Assembly (NCBI GenBank): GCA_036399775.1
Contig: DASWMJ010000041.1
Location: 1 to 64,000, forward strand
DNA length: 64,000 nt
Direction of reading: 5' to 3'
Source of the DNA: JADMIH01 sp036399775
GTDB lineage: Bacteria > Chloroflexota > Chloroflexia > QHBQ01 > JADMIH01
Within the stretch, counting starts at the first letter, position 1. Each line of letters begins with the position of its first letter. Below the pieces are notes generated by a model that was not told where the DNA came from, did not search any database, and worked only from the letters and a program-made list of their open reading frames with translations. Both the position numbers and the translations under genes were made by a program. Shown here one piece after another: positions 32,951-41,187 of this stretch.

Positions 32951-33808
32951 TTACGACAGCAACCCAGGTATCTGCGTGGGTATTTTCGCCACCTTTACCC
33001 CTGCGTCTTCCAGCGCGTCTATTTTGCCCTGGGCCGTGCCCGCGCCTCCTGAGATGATAGCACCCGCATGGCCCATCCGCCTGCCTGGGGGTGCGGTGCG
33101 CCCTGCAATGTATCCGGCTACGGGCTTGGTGACGTTGGCCTTGATGAACGCCGCCGCCTTCTCTTCTTCGTCGCCCCCGATCTCGCCTATCATCACTATT
33201 TTCTCGGTGGCAGGATCGTCCTGGAACCTGCTGAGGCAATCAATAAAGTTAGTGCCGTTGATGGGATCGCCGCCTATGCCCACCGCCGTAGTCTGGCCCA
33301 TGCCAAGCTCGGTCAAGGCCCACAGCACTTCGTAGGTGAGGGTGCCTGAGCGCGACACGATACCCACATTGCCGGGCGTGCAGATGTAGCCGGGGATGAT
33401 ACCCACTTTGGCCTCGCCGGGGGTGATGAGGCCGGGGCAGTTGGGGCCGACGAGCCGTGTATTGCTCCCCTTCATGGTGTTGTAAACGCGCATCATGTCA
33501 AGCACCGGTATGCCCTCCGTGATGCACACCACCAGGGGCAACCCCGCGCTGACCGCTTCGAGTATCGCGTCGGCTCCGAAGGCTGCGGGCACGTAGATGA
33601 TAGAGGCGTTGGCCCCGGTCTGCTTCACACCTTCGGCCACTGTGTTGAACACCGGCACGTCGAGGTGGCTTGTGCCCCCCTTGCCCGGAGTCACGCCGCC
33701 TACCACGTTGGTGCCATAGGCGATCATCTGCTCCGTGTGGAACGTCCCCTCGCGCCCCGTGATGCCCTGCACCAGCAGCCGGGTATTCTTGTCAACGAAT
33801 ATGCTCAT
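32951..33808 (-). CDS. sucD: Succinyl-CoA synthetase alpha subunit
   Basis: 285 residues of the CoA-binding and ligase subunit that makes succinate and nucleoside triphosphate from succinyl-CoA in the citric-acid cycle. Seen: the CoA-binding VQGITGREGTFHTEQM, GGVTPGKGGTSHLDVPVF, the PNCPGLITPGE segment and the phosphorylated His in GRRMGHAGAIISGGAGTA. Length normal. The beta subunit gene sucC, usually next to it, is not in the adjoining sequence. Confidence 0.97.
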   Translation of the reverse strand: MSIFVDKNTRLLVQGITGREGTFHTEQMIAYGTNVVGGVTPGKGGTSHLDVPVFNTVAEGVKQTGANASIIYVPAAFGADAILEAVSAGLPLVVCITEGIPVLDMMRVYNTMKGSNTRLVGPNCPGLITPGEAKVGIIPGYICTPGNVGIVSRSGTLTYEVLWALTELGMGQTTAVGIGGDPINGTNFIDCLSRFQDDPATEKIVMIGEIGGDEEEKAAAFIKANVTKPVAGYIAGRTAPPGRRMGHAGAIISGGAGTAQGKIDALEDAGVKVAKIPTQIPGLLS

Positions 33809-33854
33809 ATCGCCCCCTTGCCTGATGGATTCATGCGCGGGGATTATAACATAG

Positions 33855-33959
33855 CGAGTGACCAGTGACCAGTGACCAGTGACCAGGGGTTAGGGATCAG
33901 GGATCCGTTAGCACTCAGCACTCAGCACTCGGTACTCGGTACTCGGTACTCGGTACTGG
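33855..33959. repeat. STRR-like arrays, several unit types
   Basis: Tandem GTGACCA units, then GGGATCA, GCACTCA and finally GGTACTC units, joined end to end over 105 bp. The block ends at the stop codon of the MBL-fold gene. Confidence 0.75.
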
Positions 33960-34538
33960 TCAGACGCGCCACACTGGACCATGTCCAGGGTAGATAATAC
34001 TTACGCCTCTTGCGCGTATCTTCTCCCAACTCTGGTACGTGATCTCAACAGGGTCCTGCGGCACGGCGAGGGGCGATGTCAGGTCCCCGGTAAATGCCAC
34101 CCCTTCATCCAGGATAAGCGTAACGCTGTCATCAGAGTGCCCAGGCGTGCTGATGATTTCACCCTTGACGCCTATGCCAGCCAGGAAAGCCCGGCTCTCC
34201 GAAACGTCCAGGGTGGTGCTGCCTGTAAGCTCAATGTCGGTGTAATTGTCCTGCGGTTTCACATAGGTACGCAGCAGGGCGACCCCCTCCACCTGGGTAT
34301 CAACTACTATAAGCTGAACACCCAGGCGCTTTAGCTCCTCCGCAAGCCCGGCGTGATCCGGGTGATAGTGCGTCACCAACTGGTAAGGGATGTCTTCAAT
34401 CCGTATGCCCATGCGCTCGCACGCATGCCGCATCGTGGGTAGCGTCCCCGGCCACCCGGCGTCTATAAGCAGTCTCGGCGTCTTATCTGCCAGCACATAA
34501 TAGTTAGTCGAGCGATACCCAACATTGACAATATTCAT
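33960..34538 (-). CDS. MBL-fold metallohydrolase
   Basis: 192 residues. The metal motif THYHPDHAG (HxHxDH) is near residue 55, followed by STPGHSDDS and TGDLT, with a final YPGHGP, as in beta-lactamase-fold hydrolases of glyoxalase-II type. I chose the ATG at 34538; the longer frame is out of frame with the real modB and looks like a shadow. It follows modB by 5 bp and takes the place where modC would normally sit. The substrate is unknown. Confidence 0.88.
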   Translation of the reverse strand: MNIVNVGYRSTNYYVLADKTPRLLIDAGWPGTLPTMRHACERMGIRIEDIPYQLVTHYHPDHAGLAEELKRLGVQLIVVDTQVEGVALLRTYVKPQDNYTDIELTGSTTLDVSESRAFLAGIGVKGEIISTPGHSDDSVTLILDEGVAFTGDLTSPLAVPQDPVEITYQSWEKIRARGVSIIYPGHGPVWRV

Positions 34539-34543
34539 GCGCT

Positions 34544-35422
34544 CTACCCACCCATGCCAATCACATCCAGTTGGCGGCCTGACAGTAGCTTGAAGGTTAT
34601 CAGGAGGGCGAAGGAGGCGACAATCAGGATTGTGGAGAGCACTATAGCGGCGTTGAGGTCGGTTTCGAGGGCGGTGTAGATGGCGAGGGGCATCGTCTGG
34701 GTGCGCCCGCCGAAGTTGCCTGCGAAAAGGATGGTGGCCCCGAACTCGCCCAGGGCGCGCGCCCAAGCCATGACCGCCCCGCCCACTATAGCAGGCAAGG
34801 CCAGCGGCAAGATAATGTGCTGAAACTGCGCCCAGCGTCCCGCTCCCTCGGTTGCCGCCGACTGCTCAAGCTCTGTGGGCACGCTCTGGAAGCCTGAACG
34901 CGCCGCCTTTACGTAGAAGGGTGATGCCACAAATATCTGCGCCAGCACGACGGCGGCTGTGCTGAAAGCTATGTCCAGCCCCGCACCCTCAAGCGTGGGC
35001 CCAAACAACCCGCGCCGCCCGAACGCCAGCAGCAGCGCCACGCCCGCCACCGCCGGAGGCATCACGAGTGGTATCTCCACCAGCGTCTCGATGATCCGCT
35101 TGCCCGGAAAGCGGTATCGCCCCAGCACATACGCTACGGGCGTGCCAAGCAATACCATGAGGCCGAGGCTGACAAGGGTGGTAAAGAAGCTCAATTTGAG
35201 GGCTTCCAGTACGATTGGCCGGGCAGCGTACTCCGCCAGGTCCGCCAGGGGCACCCGGAGAAGCAATGCCGCGATAGGCAGGACCAGGAAGCCTACGAAC
35301 AGGGCGACCAGTAGCGCAAGGAGCAGGCTGCCCGCCATGTGTCCCCACCGGCGTTCTACTCGGACGCCGACCTGCTCTCTCGCCTCTTTTCTAGCTATAG
35401 CCGCCTGCTGCTCTGCTCTCAA
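34544..35422 (-). CDS. modB: Molybdate ABC transporter permease
   Basis: 292 residues with about five to six membrane segments. The conserved loop reads ATEGAGRWAQFQHIILPLALP, followed by WARALGEFGATILFAGN, the ModB hallmark. The TTG start abuts the modA stop; an ATG at 35338 (MAGSLLLALLVA) with a GTGGGGA site is an alternative. It forms the channel for molybdate or tungstate. Confidence 0.92.
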   Translation of the reverse strand: MRAEQQAAIARKEAREQVGVRVERRWGHMAGSLLLALLVALFVGFLVLPIAALLLRVPLADLAEYAARPIVLEALKLSFFTTLVSLGLMVLLGTPVAYVLGRYRFPGKRIIETLVEIPLVMPPAVAGVALLLAFGRRGLFGPTLEGAGLDIAFSTAAVVLAQIFVASPFYVKAARSGFQSVPTELEQSAATEGAGRWAQFQHIILPLALPAIVGGAVMAWARALGEFGATILFAGNFGGRTQTMPLAIYTALETDLNAAIVLSTILIVASFALLITFKLLSGRQLDVIGMGG

Positions 35423-36289
35423 CTATCTATCCTGGTCTGCGCGGCCGAAGCCGTAGCTCTCAAGCGTGCGCTGCCCTTCTTCCGACAGCGCGTATTCGAT
35501 GAAGCGCGATGCTGCGTCCGGATGGATTGCGTCTTTGACGGGCGCGATATAATAACGCGCCACCACGTTATATTTATCCTCTATCTCTATGGTTCCCACC
35601 TTCGCGGCCCTGGCATTTGTCGCGTATACGATACCCGCGTCAGCCTCGCCAAGCTCCACCTTAGACAGCACCTGCCGGACGTTGCTCTCATATGATACGA
35701 CATTCGCCAGCACCTTCTCTTTGAAGCCGCTGCCATAAGCAGGGTCGGCAGAGAGCTTGTCCAGCGCCTGCAAGCTGTAGTTGCCCGCAGGCACCGATTT
35801 ATCGGCCAGCACCAGCTTGAGGCCAGGCTTCGTAAGATCTTTCAAAGTAAATACTTGCACGCTGCCCTCCGGGACGGCCACCACCAGCTTATTGGTAGCC
35901 AGCACGCGCTCGGTGCCGCTCACCACCGACCCTACCGCGACAGCCGCCTCCATGTTCTTCGCGTCCGCCGAAGCAAAAACATCCCCTCTAGCCCCCTGCG
36001 ATAGCTGCGCCACTAACGCCTGCGACCCGGCGAAGTTATAATCTACTCTCTCAATCCCCTTTTCCTTCAGGCCACCCGCCTGCGCCTCAAACGCCTCTTT
36101 CAGAGAGGAAGCGGCGAATATCACTACTTCGCCCAGCGCCAACATACTTGGGGAAGGGGCATCTATCTGCTGTGCTGTGGCAGACGATTGGGGAAGCGTT
36201 GTAGGCGTGGCTGGCGTCCCTCCGCACCCTGCCAGGGTAGCGAACAATATAGTAGCAGTAAGCAGCTTAAGCGAGCCTTGTACCTTCAT
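35423..36289 (-). CDS. modA: Molybdate-binding lipoprotein
   Basis: 288 residues. Lipobox TLAGCGG near residue 20 and a Thr/Ser/Pro-rich spacer. The mature part has VVIFAASSLKEAF, the oxyanion-binding start of ModA, and DYNFAGSQALVAQLSQGARGDVF. Start ATG 36289 with AAGGGG upstream. First of the modA-modB-MBL unit. It binds molybdate outside the cell. Confidence 0.94.
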   Translation of the reverse strand: MKVQGSLKLLTATILFATLAGCGGTPATPTTLPQSSATAQQIDAPSPSMLALGEVVIFAASSLKEAFEAQAGGLKEKGIERVDYNFAGSQALVAQLSQGARGDVFASADAKNMEAAVAVGSVVSGTERVLATNKLVVAVPEGSVQVFTLKDLTKPGLKLVLADKSVPAGNYSLQALDKLSADPAYGSGFKEKVLANVVSYESNVRQVLSKVELGEADAGIVYATNARAAKVGTIEIEDKYNVVARYYIAPVKDAIHPDAASRFIEYALSEEGQRTLESYGFGRADQDR

Positions 36290-36336
36290 CAAAACCCCTT
36301 CTGTATCTCCCGCACCTCGACGCCCACCCCACCTTG

Positions 36337-36519
36337 CTACGGTTCAAGACCTAGATACTTCCTGATGTGTTTTGCCAGGGCATCGTCGATTTCAGTGTGT
36401 CGCGGGATTGGCTGCTTCTGTCCGGTAGCGGGGTTGAGGTAAATGTCGTGACGCTTACCATGACGCACTAAAAGGCAACCCCCTGCAATTATCTGTCTAA
36501 CCAATTCGCTCCGCTTCAA
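36337..36519 (-). CDS. hicA: HicA-type mRNA interferase toxin
   Basis: 60 residues. Small RNA-binding-like fold with MKRSELVRQIIAGG, the catalytic His in HGKRHDIYLNP and PIPRHTEIDDALAKHIRKYLGL. HicA toxins cut mRNAs during translation. It overlaps the HicB gene by 4 bp (ATGA), the antitoxin-first order found in many hicBA pairs. Confidence 0.92.
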   Translation of the reverse strand: MKRSELVRQIIAGGCLLVRHGKRHDIYLNPATGQKQPIPRHTEIDDALAKHIRKYLGLEP

Positions 36520-36719
36520 AGCGCAAGCGCCTTGATCTGATAATCCTCAGGCACGTCATCCATGAACAGGCTGAGATAAGCATCTCTCAGGTTCTCTTCC
36601 AACTCTTCAATCGTTTCTCCCTGCGTCATGATTTCAGGGTGTTCAAGCAGCTTACCAAGCCAGAATTTATCACCTTTCCAATAAATCATGGTGAGGCCCT
36701 GTTTTACTTGCTGCTTCAT
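36516..36719 (-). CDS. hicB: HicB-family antitoxin
   Basis: 67 residues from the ATG at 36719, which has AAAGGA upstream. The partial RNase H-like fold reads MIYWKGDKFWLGKLLEHPEI and TQGETIEELEENLRDAYL, the typical HicB core. No DNA-binding domain follows, so autoregulation may need another factor. Neutralises the HicA encoded next to it. Confidence 0.88.
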   Translation of the reverse strand: MKQQVKQGLTMIYWKGDKFWLGKLLEHPEIMTQGETIEELEENLRDAYLSLFMDDVPEDYQIKALAL

Positions 36720-36803
36720 CGTCGGTCCTTTCGTTACTAGGAGGCTGAAGATTCCCTCGTACAAAACAGATTATAAATGAAAATAAGCTGTCCCGCTTTC
36801 AAC

Positions 36804-36832
36804 TTGACAACCACATATAAATGCTTTACTAT
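36804..36832 (+). promoter_or_regulatory. Promoter of the ArsR-type gene
   Basis: TTGACA (36804-36809), 17-bp spacer, TACTAT (36827-36832). Confidence 0.7.
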
Positions 36833-36887
36833 ATAAACGGCAGTTTATGTATCATATGCAAGCGTGCGTAAGAGGAGAGATAACAAG

Positions 36888-37265
36888 TTGGATCAAGGTT
36901 TAGTATCGCTACGCGGCGTCACGCCTGAGCAGATTGAGCTTAAGGAAGCAGGCGAGCACGTTCCGCCGGTATTATCGGCTGAGCGGGCGTCGGCTGCCTA
37001 CGCGCTCAAACCCTTCCTCAAAGCGGTGGCCGACGTGAACCGCCTGGCGATCCTCCAGGAGCTTAGCCGCGAAGAAGGTCTGAGCGTGCTGGACCTGTCG
37101 GACCGCCTCCTGTTGAGCCAGCCCCTCACCTCATGGCACCTGCACATCCTCAAGCGCGCTCGCCTGGTCTCCCCGACTCACCTGGGCCGCCAGCGCATAT
37201 ACCGCCTCAACCGCGACCGCTTGCAGGAATATAAAGAGTTGTTCAACTGGGTAATAGATTTGTAA
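36888..37265 (+). CDS. ArsR-type winged-helix regulator
   Basis: About 125 residues. A TTG at 36888 lies 10 bp after GAGGAG and is preferred; a GTG at 36864 in the same frame is possible. The winged helix shows LKAVADVNRLAILQELSREEGLSV, the recognition helix LLLSQPLTSWHLHILKRARLV and the wing HLGRQRIYRLN. No metal-binding Cys-Val-Cys motif is present, so the signal is not the classic As/Cd type. It probably represses a local operon, perhaps itself. Confidence 0.88.
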   Translation: MDQGLVSLRGVTPEQIELKEAGEHVPPVLSAERASAAYALKPFLKAVADVNRLAILQELSREEGLSVLDLSDRLLLSQPLTSWHLHILKRARLVSPTHLGRQRIYRLNRDRLQEYKELFNWVIDL

Positions 37266-37267
37266 GG

Positions 37268-37346
37268 ACGAGGGGCCAGGGACCAGGGATCAGGGGTTAG
37301 CTTTTCTGGTCCTAACCCCTAACCCCAAACCCCTAACCCCAAAAAC
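37268..37346. repeat. STRR-like inverted arrays before ino1
   Basis: GGGACCA, GGGATCA and GGGGTTA units, a CTTTT centre, then CCCCTAA and CCCCAAA units in the opposite sense, so the whole can fold. It lies between the ArsR gene and ino1. Confidence 0.7.
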
Positions 37347-37368
37347 ACACAAGGAGAAATTATCTACA

Positions 37369-38571
37369 ATGGCTAAGAAGAAGATTCGAGTTGCGATTAT
37401 CGGCGTGGGCAACTGCGCGTCCTCCCTCGTGCAGGGCGTTCAATACTACCGCGATGCCCCGGACGACCAGTTCATCCCCGGCCTGATGCACACCCGCCTG
37501 GGCGGCTACCACATCAGCGACATCGAGTTCAGCGCGGCTTTCGATATTGACAAGAACAAAGTGGGCAAGGACCTCTCCGAGGCGATATTCGTCAAGCCGA
37601 ACAACACCTTCAAGTTCAGCGACGTGCCCAACTCCAAAGTGCCCGTGATGCGCGGCATGACCCACGACGGCCTCGGCCAGTACCTCTCCACCGTCATCGA
37701 GAAGGCCCCCGGCTCCACCGTTGACATCGTGCAGGTACTGAAAGACACCGGCACCGACATGGTTATCAACTACCTGCCCGTCGGCAGCGAGATGGCCACC
37801 AAGTGGTACGTCGAGCAGGCGCTTGAGGCGGGCGTGGGCTTCATCAACTGCATCCCCGTATTCATCGCCCGCGAGGACTACTGGCGCAAGCGGTTCGAGG
37901 CAAAGGGCCTCCCCATCATCGGCGACGATATCAAGAGCCAGGTCGGCGCGACCATCACCCACCGCGTGCTGACCCGCCTCTTCCGCGAGCGCGGCGTGCG
38001 AATTGACCGCACCTACCAGCTAAACTTCGGCGGCAACATGGACTTCTACAACATGCTTGAGCGCTCGCGCCTCGAGTCGAAGAAGATCAGCAAGACCAAC
38101 GCCGTCACTTCCCAACTCGACTACGATCTGGGCGAGAACAACGTACACGTCGGCCCCAGCGACTATGTGCCCTGGCTCGAAGACCGTAAGTGGTGCCACA
38201 TTCGCATCGAAGGCACGACCTTCGGCGACGTGCCCCTCAATATGGAGTTGAAGCTTGAAGTGTGGGACTCGCCCAACTCGGCGGGCGTGGTGATTGACGC
38301 CGTGCGCTGCCTAAAGCTCGCCCTCGACAACGGCATCAGTGGCGCGCTGGAAGCCCCCTCTGCCTACTTCATGAAAAGCCCCCCCATCCAGATCGCGGAC
38401 GACGATGCTTATGATGGCGTAGAGGAGTTCATAGTGCGCCACGCTAAGAAGAGCGAGCGCCCCGTCCACGGCGCGGAAGCCCATATGGCCGAGCGCACCG
38501 AGACCATCACCCAGCCCGCCCCCACACCCACATCGGATGGGGTCGCGGCTGCCACCAACGGACGAAAATAA
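37369..38571 (+). CDS. ino1: Inositol-3-phosphate synthase
   Basis: 400 residues. It turns glucose 6-phosphate into inositol 3-phosphate using NAD. Seen: NAD-binding VAIIGVGNCASSLVQGVQYY, DIVQVLKDTGTDMVINYLPV, FINCIPVFIA, GDDIKSQVGATITHRVL and QLNFGGNMDFYNML, the motif set of actinobacterial/archaeal-type Ino1. The last 35 or so residues are an extra Thr/Pro/Ala-rich tail. AAGGAG precedes the ATG. With the two acyltransferases after it, it suggests inositol-phospholipid synthesis, but no PI synthase is seen in the window. Confidence 0.95.
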   Translation: MAKKKIRVAIIGVGNCASSLVQGVQYYRDAPDDQFIPGLMHTRLGGYHISDIEFSAAFDIDKNKVGKDLSEAIFVKPNNTFKFSDVPNSKVPVMRGMTHDGLGQYLSTVIEKAPGSTVDIVQVLKDTGTDMVINYLPVGSEMATKWYVEQALEAGVGFINCIPVFIAREDYWRKRFEAKGLPIIGDDIKSQVGATITHRVLTRLFRERGVRIDRTYQLNFGGNMDFYNMLERSRLESKKISKTNAVTSQLDYDLGENNVHVGPSDYVPWLEDRKWCHIRIEGTTFGDVPLNMELKLEVWDSPNSAGVVIDAVRCLKLALDNGISGALEAPSAYFMKSPPIQIADDDAYDGVEEFIVRHAKKSERPVHGAEAHMAERTETITQPAPTPTSDGVAAATNGRK

Positions 38572-38575
38572 TACG

Positions 38576-38647
38576 ATTTGGAATTGCGAATTTCGGATTT
38601 CGAATTTGCTGAACCGTTTTCGCAATCCGAAATTCGCAATTCCAAAT
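38576..38647. repeat. 24-bp-stem hairpin built from STRR units
   Basis: ATTTGGAATTGCGAATTTCG GATT (38576-38599) is exactly complementary to 38624-38647. The arms are made of 7-9-bp degenerate units (GAATTTC, GGATTTC). It sits between ino1 and the acyltransferase. Confidence 0.85.
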
Positions 38648-38665
38648 CCGAAATCAGGAGAGGTA

Positions 38666-39655
38666 ATGGAAGCTCTCAAGAAGGCATCAAGACATATCTG
38701 GACGGGTATGAAGTACTGGGGCGTCCGAAGCCTCAGCTTCGCTTCGAGCAAAGTGCCGGTGCGCTTCTCTTACTGGGTGGGGAACCTCGTGGGTGACATC
38801 GTCTACTTCACCTGGCGGCGGCACTCGGCCAACGCCGTAAGCAATATGCGCCGCGTGATGGGCGAGGACGCAAGCTGGCAGGTAGTCAAGGCGACCGCCC
38901 GCAAGTCGTTTCGCAACTACGCGAAGATGATGGTAGACTTCATTCGCTTCCCTCACCTGGATGAGGACGAAATAGATAGAACCGTTCTAGACCAGCGCGG
39001 CTGGGAATACCTGAAGGGTGCGCAAGAGAAGGGTAAGGGTGTAATCGCTATCACAGGGCATTTCGGCAACTGGGACCTCGCGGGCGCGTTGCTTGCATCT
39101 CATGGTTTGCCCATCAACGCGGTAGCCGATAGCTTTGAGCCTGAGAAGATGGACAGACTGATAAACGGCACCCGCGAGAAGAACGGCCTTAAGATCATCA
39201 AGTTGGAGACCGGCTCGCTCAAGCGGATATTCACCGCAATCAAAAAAAATGAGTTCGTGATGCTCCTCTTCGACCGTCCACAGGAAGGCACGGGCGTGCC
39301 CGTGAAATTCTTCGGGGAGACCGCCTGGCTGCCGGAGGGACCGGCGGCGATAGCTCTCAAGACGCGAGCATCAATCGTAGTAGGGTACTGCGCCCGCAAG
39401 CGAGGCGACAAGACCTTCTACCTCACCTGCGAGCCGCCCGTCGAGTACGAACATCTGCTGACGGGCGACAAGGAGCGCGACATCCAGATAATCACCCAGG
39501 AGATAGCGACCCGAATGGAGGCGCTAATCCGCCGCCACCCTGACCAGTGGTACATGTTCCGCCCTATGTGGCCCCGTACCGACCGCCACGACGCCGAGAT
39601 CAAGAGAAGGCGCTTCTGGGGCGGCAAAGGCTCCATGGAGATGGCTGCCAGGTAA
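38666..39655 (+). CDS. LpxL/HtrB-like lysophospholipid acyltransferase 1
   Basis: 329 residues from the ATG at 38666, which follows AGGAGAGG; the longer frame runs through the hairpin array. The family signature ITGHFGNWDLAG (HX4[DE]) is near residue 130; LFDRPQEGTGVPVKFFG and LPEGPAAIALKTRA follow. Members add acyl chains to lipid A or, in actinobacteria, to phosphatidylinositol mannosides. Context with ino1 favours an inositol-lipid role. A terminator lies just after. Confidence 0.88.
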   Translation: MEALKKASRHIWTGMKYWGVRSLSFASSKVPVRFSYWVGNLVGDIVYFTWRRHSANAVSNMRRVMGEDASWQVVKATARKSFRNYAKMMVDFIRFPHLDEDEIDRTVLDQRGWEYLKGAQEKGKGVIAITGHFGNWDLAGALLASHGLPINAVADSFEPEKMDRLINGTREKNGLKIIKLETGSLKRIFTAIKKNEFVMLLFDRPQEGTGVPVKFFGETAWLPEGPAAIALKTRASIVVGYCARKRGDKTFYLTCEPPVEYEHLLTGDKERDIQIITQEIATRMEALIRRHPDQWYMFRPMWPRTDRHDAEIKRRRFWGGKGSMEMAAR

Positions 39656-39690
39656 CGGTCCCGCGCTGTTCAGAGCCTCATGAAAACAAT

Positions 39691-39719
39691 GGGCCAGGGG
39701 ATTGACCTCCGGCCCCTTT
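39691..39719 (+). terminator. Terminator after acyltransferase 1
   Basis: GGGCCAGGGG pairs imperfectly with CCTCCGGCCC around a short loop, then CCTTTCTC. Confidence 0.7.
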
Positions 39720-40130
39720 CTCATGCTTATCATGGGCTTGCAGGGCAATTTGCCGGACCCCAGTATCGGAAAGTGATGCGGTTGGGCTGCCCCAGGTTGA
39801 CATTGTACCTACCGTGAGGCGGATTTTACTTGCCGGGCAAACTGAAAGGTTTTCGTGGACTGTGCCCCTCTATATGAATTGGAGTAGTTCTCTGGATTGG
39901 CAGATAAATCGAAAGCGCAGCCGGTGACATCCCTGGTATCAAGACCATCACTAATTTGCTCTTTGAACCTGCCGTTACTGTTATAAACCCGATAATTCGC
40001 ACCATCTCTCGCGTCAACAATTATATCACCTACTTCCCATGTGGGGGCTAAGACGGCACGAGATAAGCAATCATTACTTCGTGCATGCTATAATTGGGTA
40101 TGAGTCTGTAACCGAGCGCTCCCCACTCGC
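39720..40130. other. Intergenic region with a promoter candidate
   Basis: About 410 bp without a believable gene (a 64-codon minus frame at 39826-40020 has no recognisable features). A perfect TATAAT lies at 40089-40094, 37 bp before the next ATG, and probably belongs to acyltransferase 2; no good -35 is seen. Confidence 0.5.
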
Positions 40131-41117
40131 ATGAAAACTTACTATCTCCTCAAAATAGCTTCTACGCTGAGCGTATTCATACCCTCAAGGGTAGGATACT
40201 GGCTCTGCTCCCTGCTGGGCGGCGTCATTTTCTATTTCTGGCCGTCTGTCCGGCGGGCTGTCATGGACAACCTGCGCCACGTCCTGCCCGGCTCTACCAG
40301 TCATGAGCGCCGCAACCTCGCCCGCAAGACCATCCGCAATGCCTTCAAAAACTACTACGATATCGTGCGGCTCCCCCACCTCAAGGTGGCCGACGTGGAG
40401 CGCATGATCGCCAGCCTTGAGGGCTTAGAGCACCTGGAGAGCGCTCATTCGCAGGGTAGAGGCGTAATCGTGATAGGCGCACACCTGGGCAACTTCAACC
40501 TCGTGGCCCAACTGGCCGTCGCGCGCGGCTTCAGGGTAGCCACAGTCGCTGAGGACGTAAAACCTGAGAAGCTCTTCAACTATATCAACCGTCTGCGCGC
40601 AAGCCTGGGGATAAAGTTCATCAAGAAAGGCAGCTCGCAGGTGCGTACGATCTACAGGTTCCTGCGCGACGGCGGCGTGCTGATGCTGGCTGCCGACCGC
40701 GACGTTTCCGAGGGCGGGGTGCCGGTGCGCTTCTTCGATGCTATGGCCGATCTCCCCGCAGGCCCGGTTGTGTTGGCTATGCGCCTCAAAGCCCCCCTCG
40801 TACCTGCCCTTACTTACCGCCTGCCCAACAGCAAGAACGTCCTGATTGTCCACCCCGCCATAGAGCTTGAGCGCACAGGCGATAACGACCGCGACACCGA
40901 GACCAACCTTCGTAAGGTAGCCCAGGTCCTTGAAGAGTTCATAAGCAAAGCCCCCGACCAATGGGTCGTCTTGCAGAAGGTGTGGGACCGCGACTATACT
41001 GAAAGTGACGAGGGGTCAGGGACCAGGGATCAGGGATCAGGTCTTGATAGCCGGAAGATAGAAGCTACTGAAGAGCAGGAAGAAGCACTCTCGCCTTCCC
41101 TGGTAGCCGACCACTAA
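40131..41117 (+). CDS. LpxL/HtrB-like lysophospholipid acyltransferase 2
   Basis: 328 residues. The catalytic motif appears as VIGAHLGNFNLVAQ near residue 120, with AADRDVSEGGVPVRFFD and LPAGPVVLAMRLKAPLVP, the same family as the gene at 38666. About one third of the residues match the first copy by eye. Its C-terminus includes D-E-G-S-G-T-R-D-Q-G-S-G-L-D, encoded by a STRR array (41009-41041), so the tail has been changed by repeat insertion. Probably acylates the same lipid pathway. Confidence 0.88.
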   Translation: MKTYYLLKIASTLSVFIPSRVGYWLCSLLGGVIFYFWPSVRRAVMDNLRHVLPGSTSHERRNLARKTIRNAFKNYYDIVRLPHLKVADVERMIASLEGLEHLESAHSQGRGVIVIGAHLGNFNLVAQLAVARGFRVATVAEDVKPEKLFNYINRLRASLGIKFIKKGSSQVRTIYRFLRDGGVLMLAADRDVSEGGVPVRFFDAMADLPAGPVVLAMRLKAPLVPALTYRLPNSKNVLIVHPAIELERTGDNDRDTETNLRKVAQVLEEFISKAPDQWVVLQKVWDRDYTESDEGSGTRDQGSGLDSRKIEATEEQEEALSPSLVADH

Positions 41118-41179
41118 TCCCCTTCCTTGCTCCCCGCCACCTAACACTCGACACCTGATCCCTGATCCCTGATCCCTGG
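41009..41179. repeat. STRR-like inverted pair at the end of acyltransferase 2
   Basis: GGGTCAGGGACCAGGGATCA units (41009-41041) lie in the coding frame; complementary CCTGATC units (41140-41179) lie past the stop and end at the next gene's Shine-Dalgarno. Confidence 0.75.
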
Positions 41180-41187
41180 AGAAACCA

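Noticed and set aside
33855..33959. Possible CRISPR array in the tandem-repeat block
   Set aside because: Units are 7-8 bp and directly adjacent without spacers; no cas genes in the window.
34539..34766. Upstream extension of the MBL-fold frame
   Set aside because: Arg/Pro-rich shadow of modB in another frame; the ATG at 34538 fits the family start.
39826..40020. 64-codon minus frame between the acyltransferases
   Set aside because: No start signal, no recognised motif, and the area has a promoter for the opposite strand.
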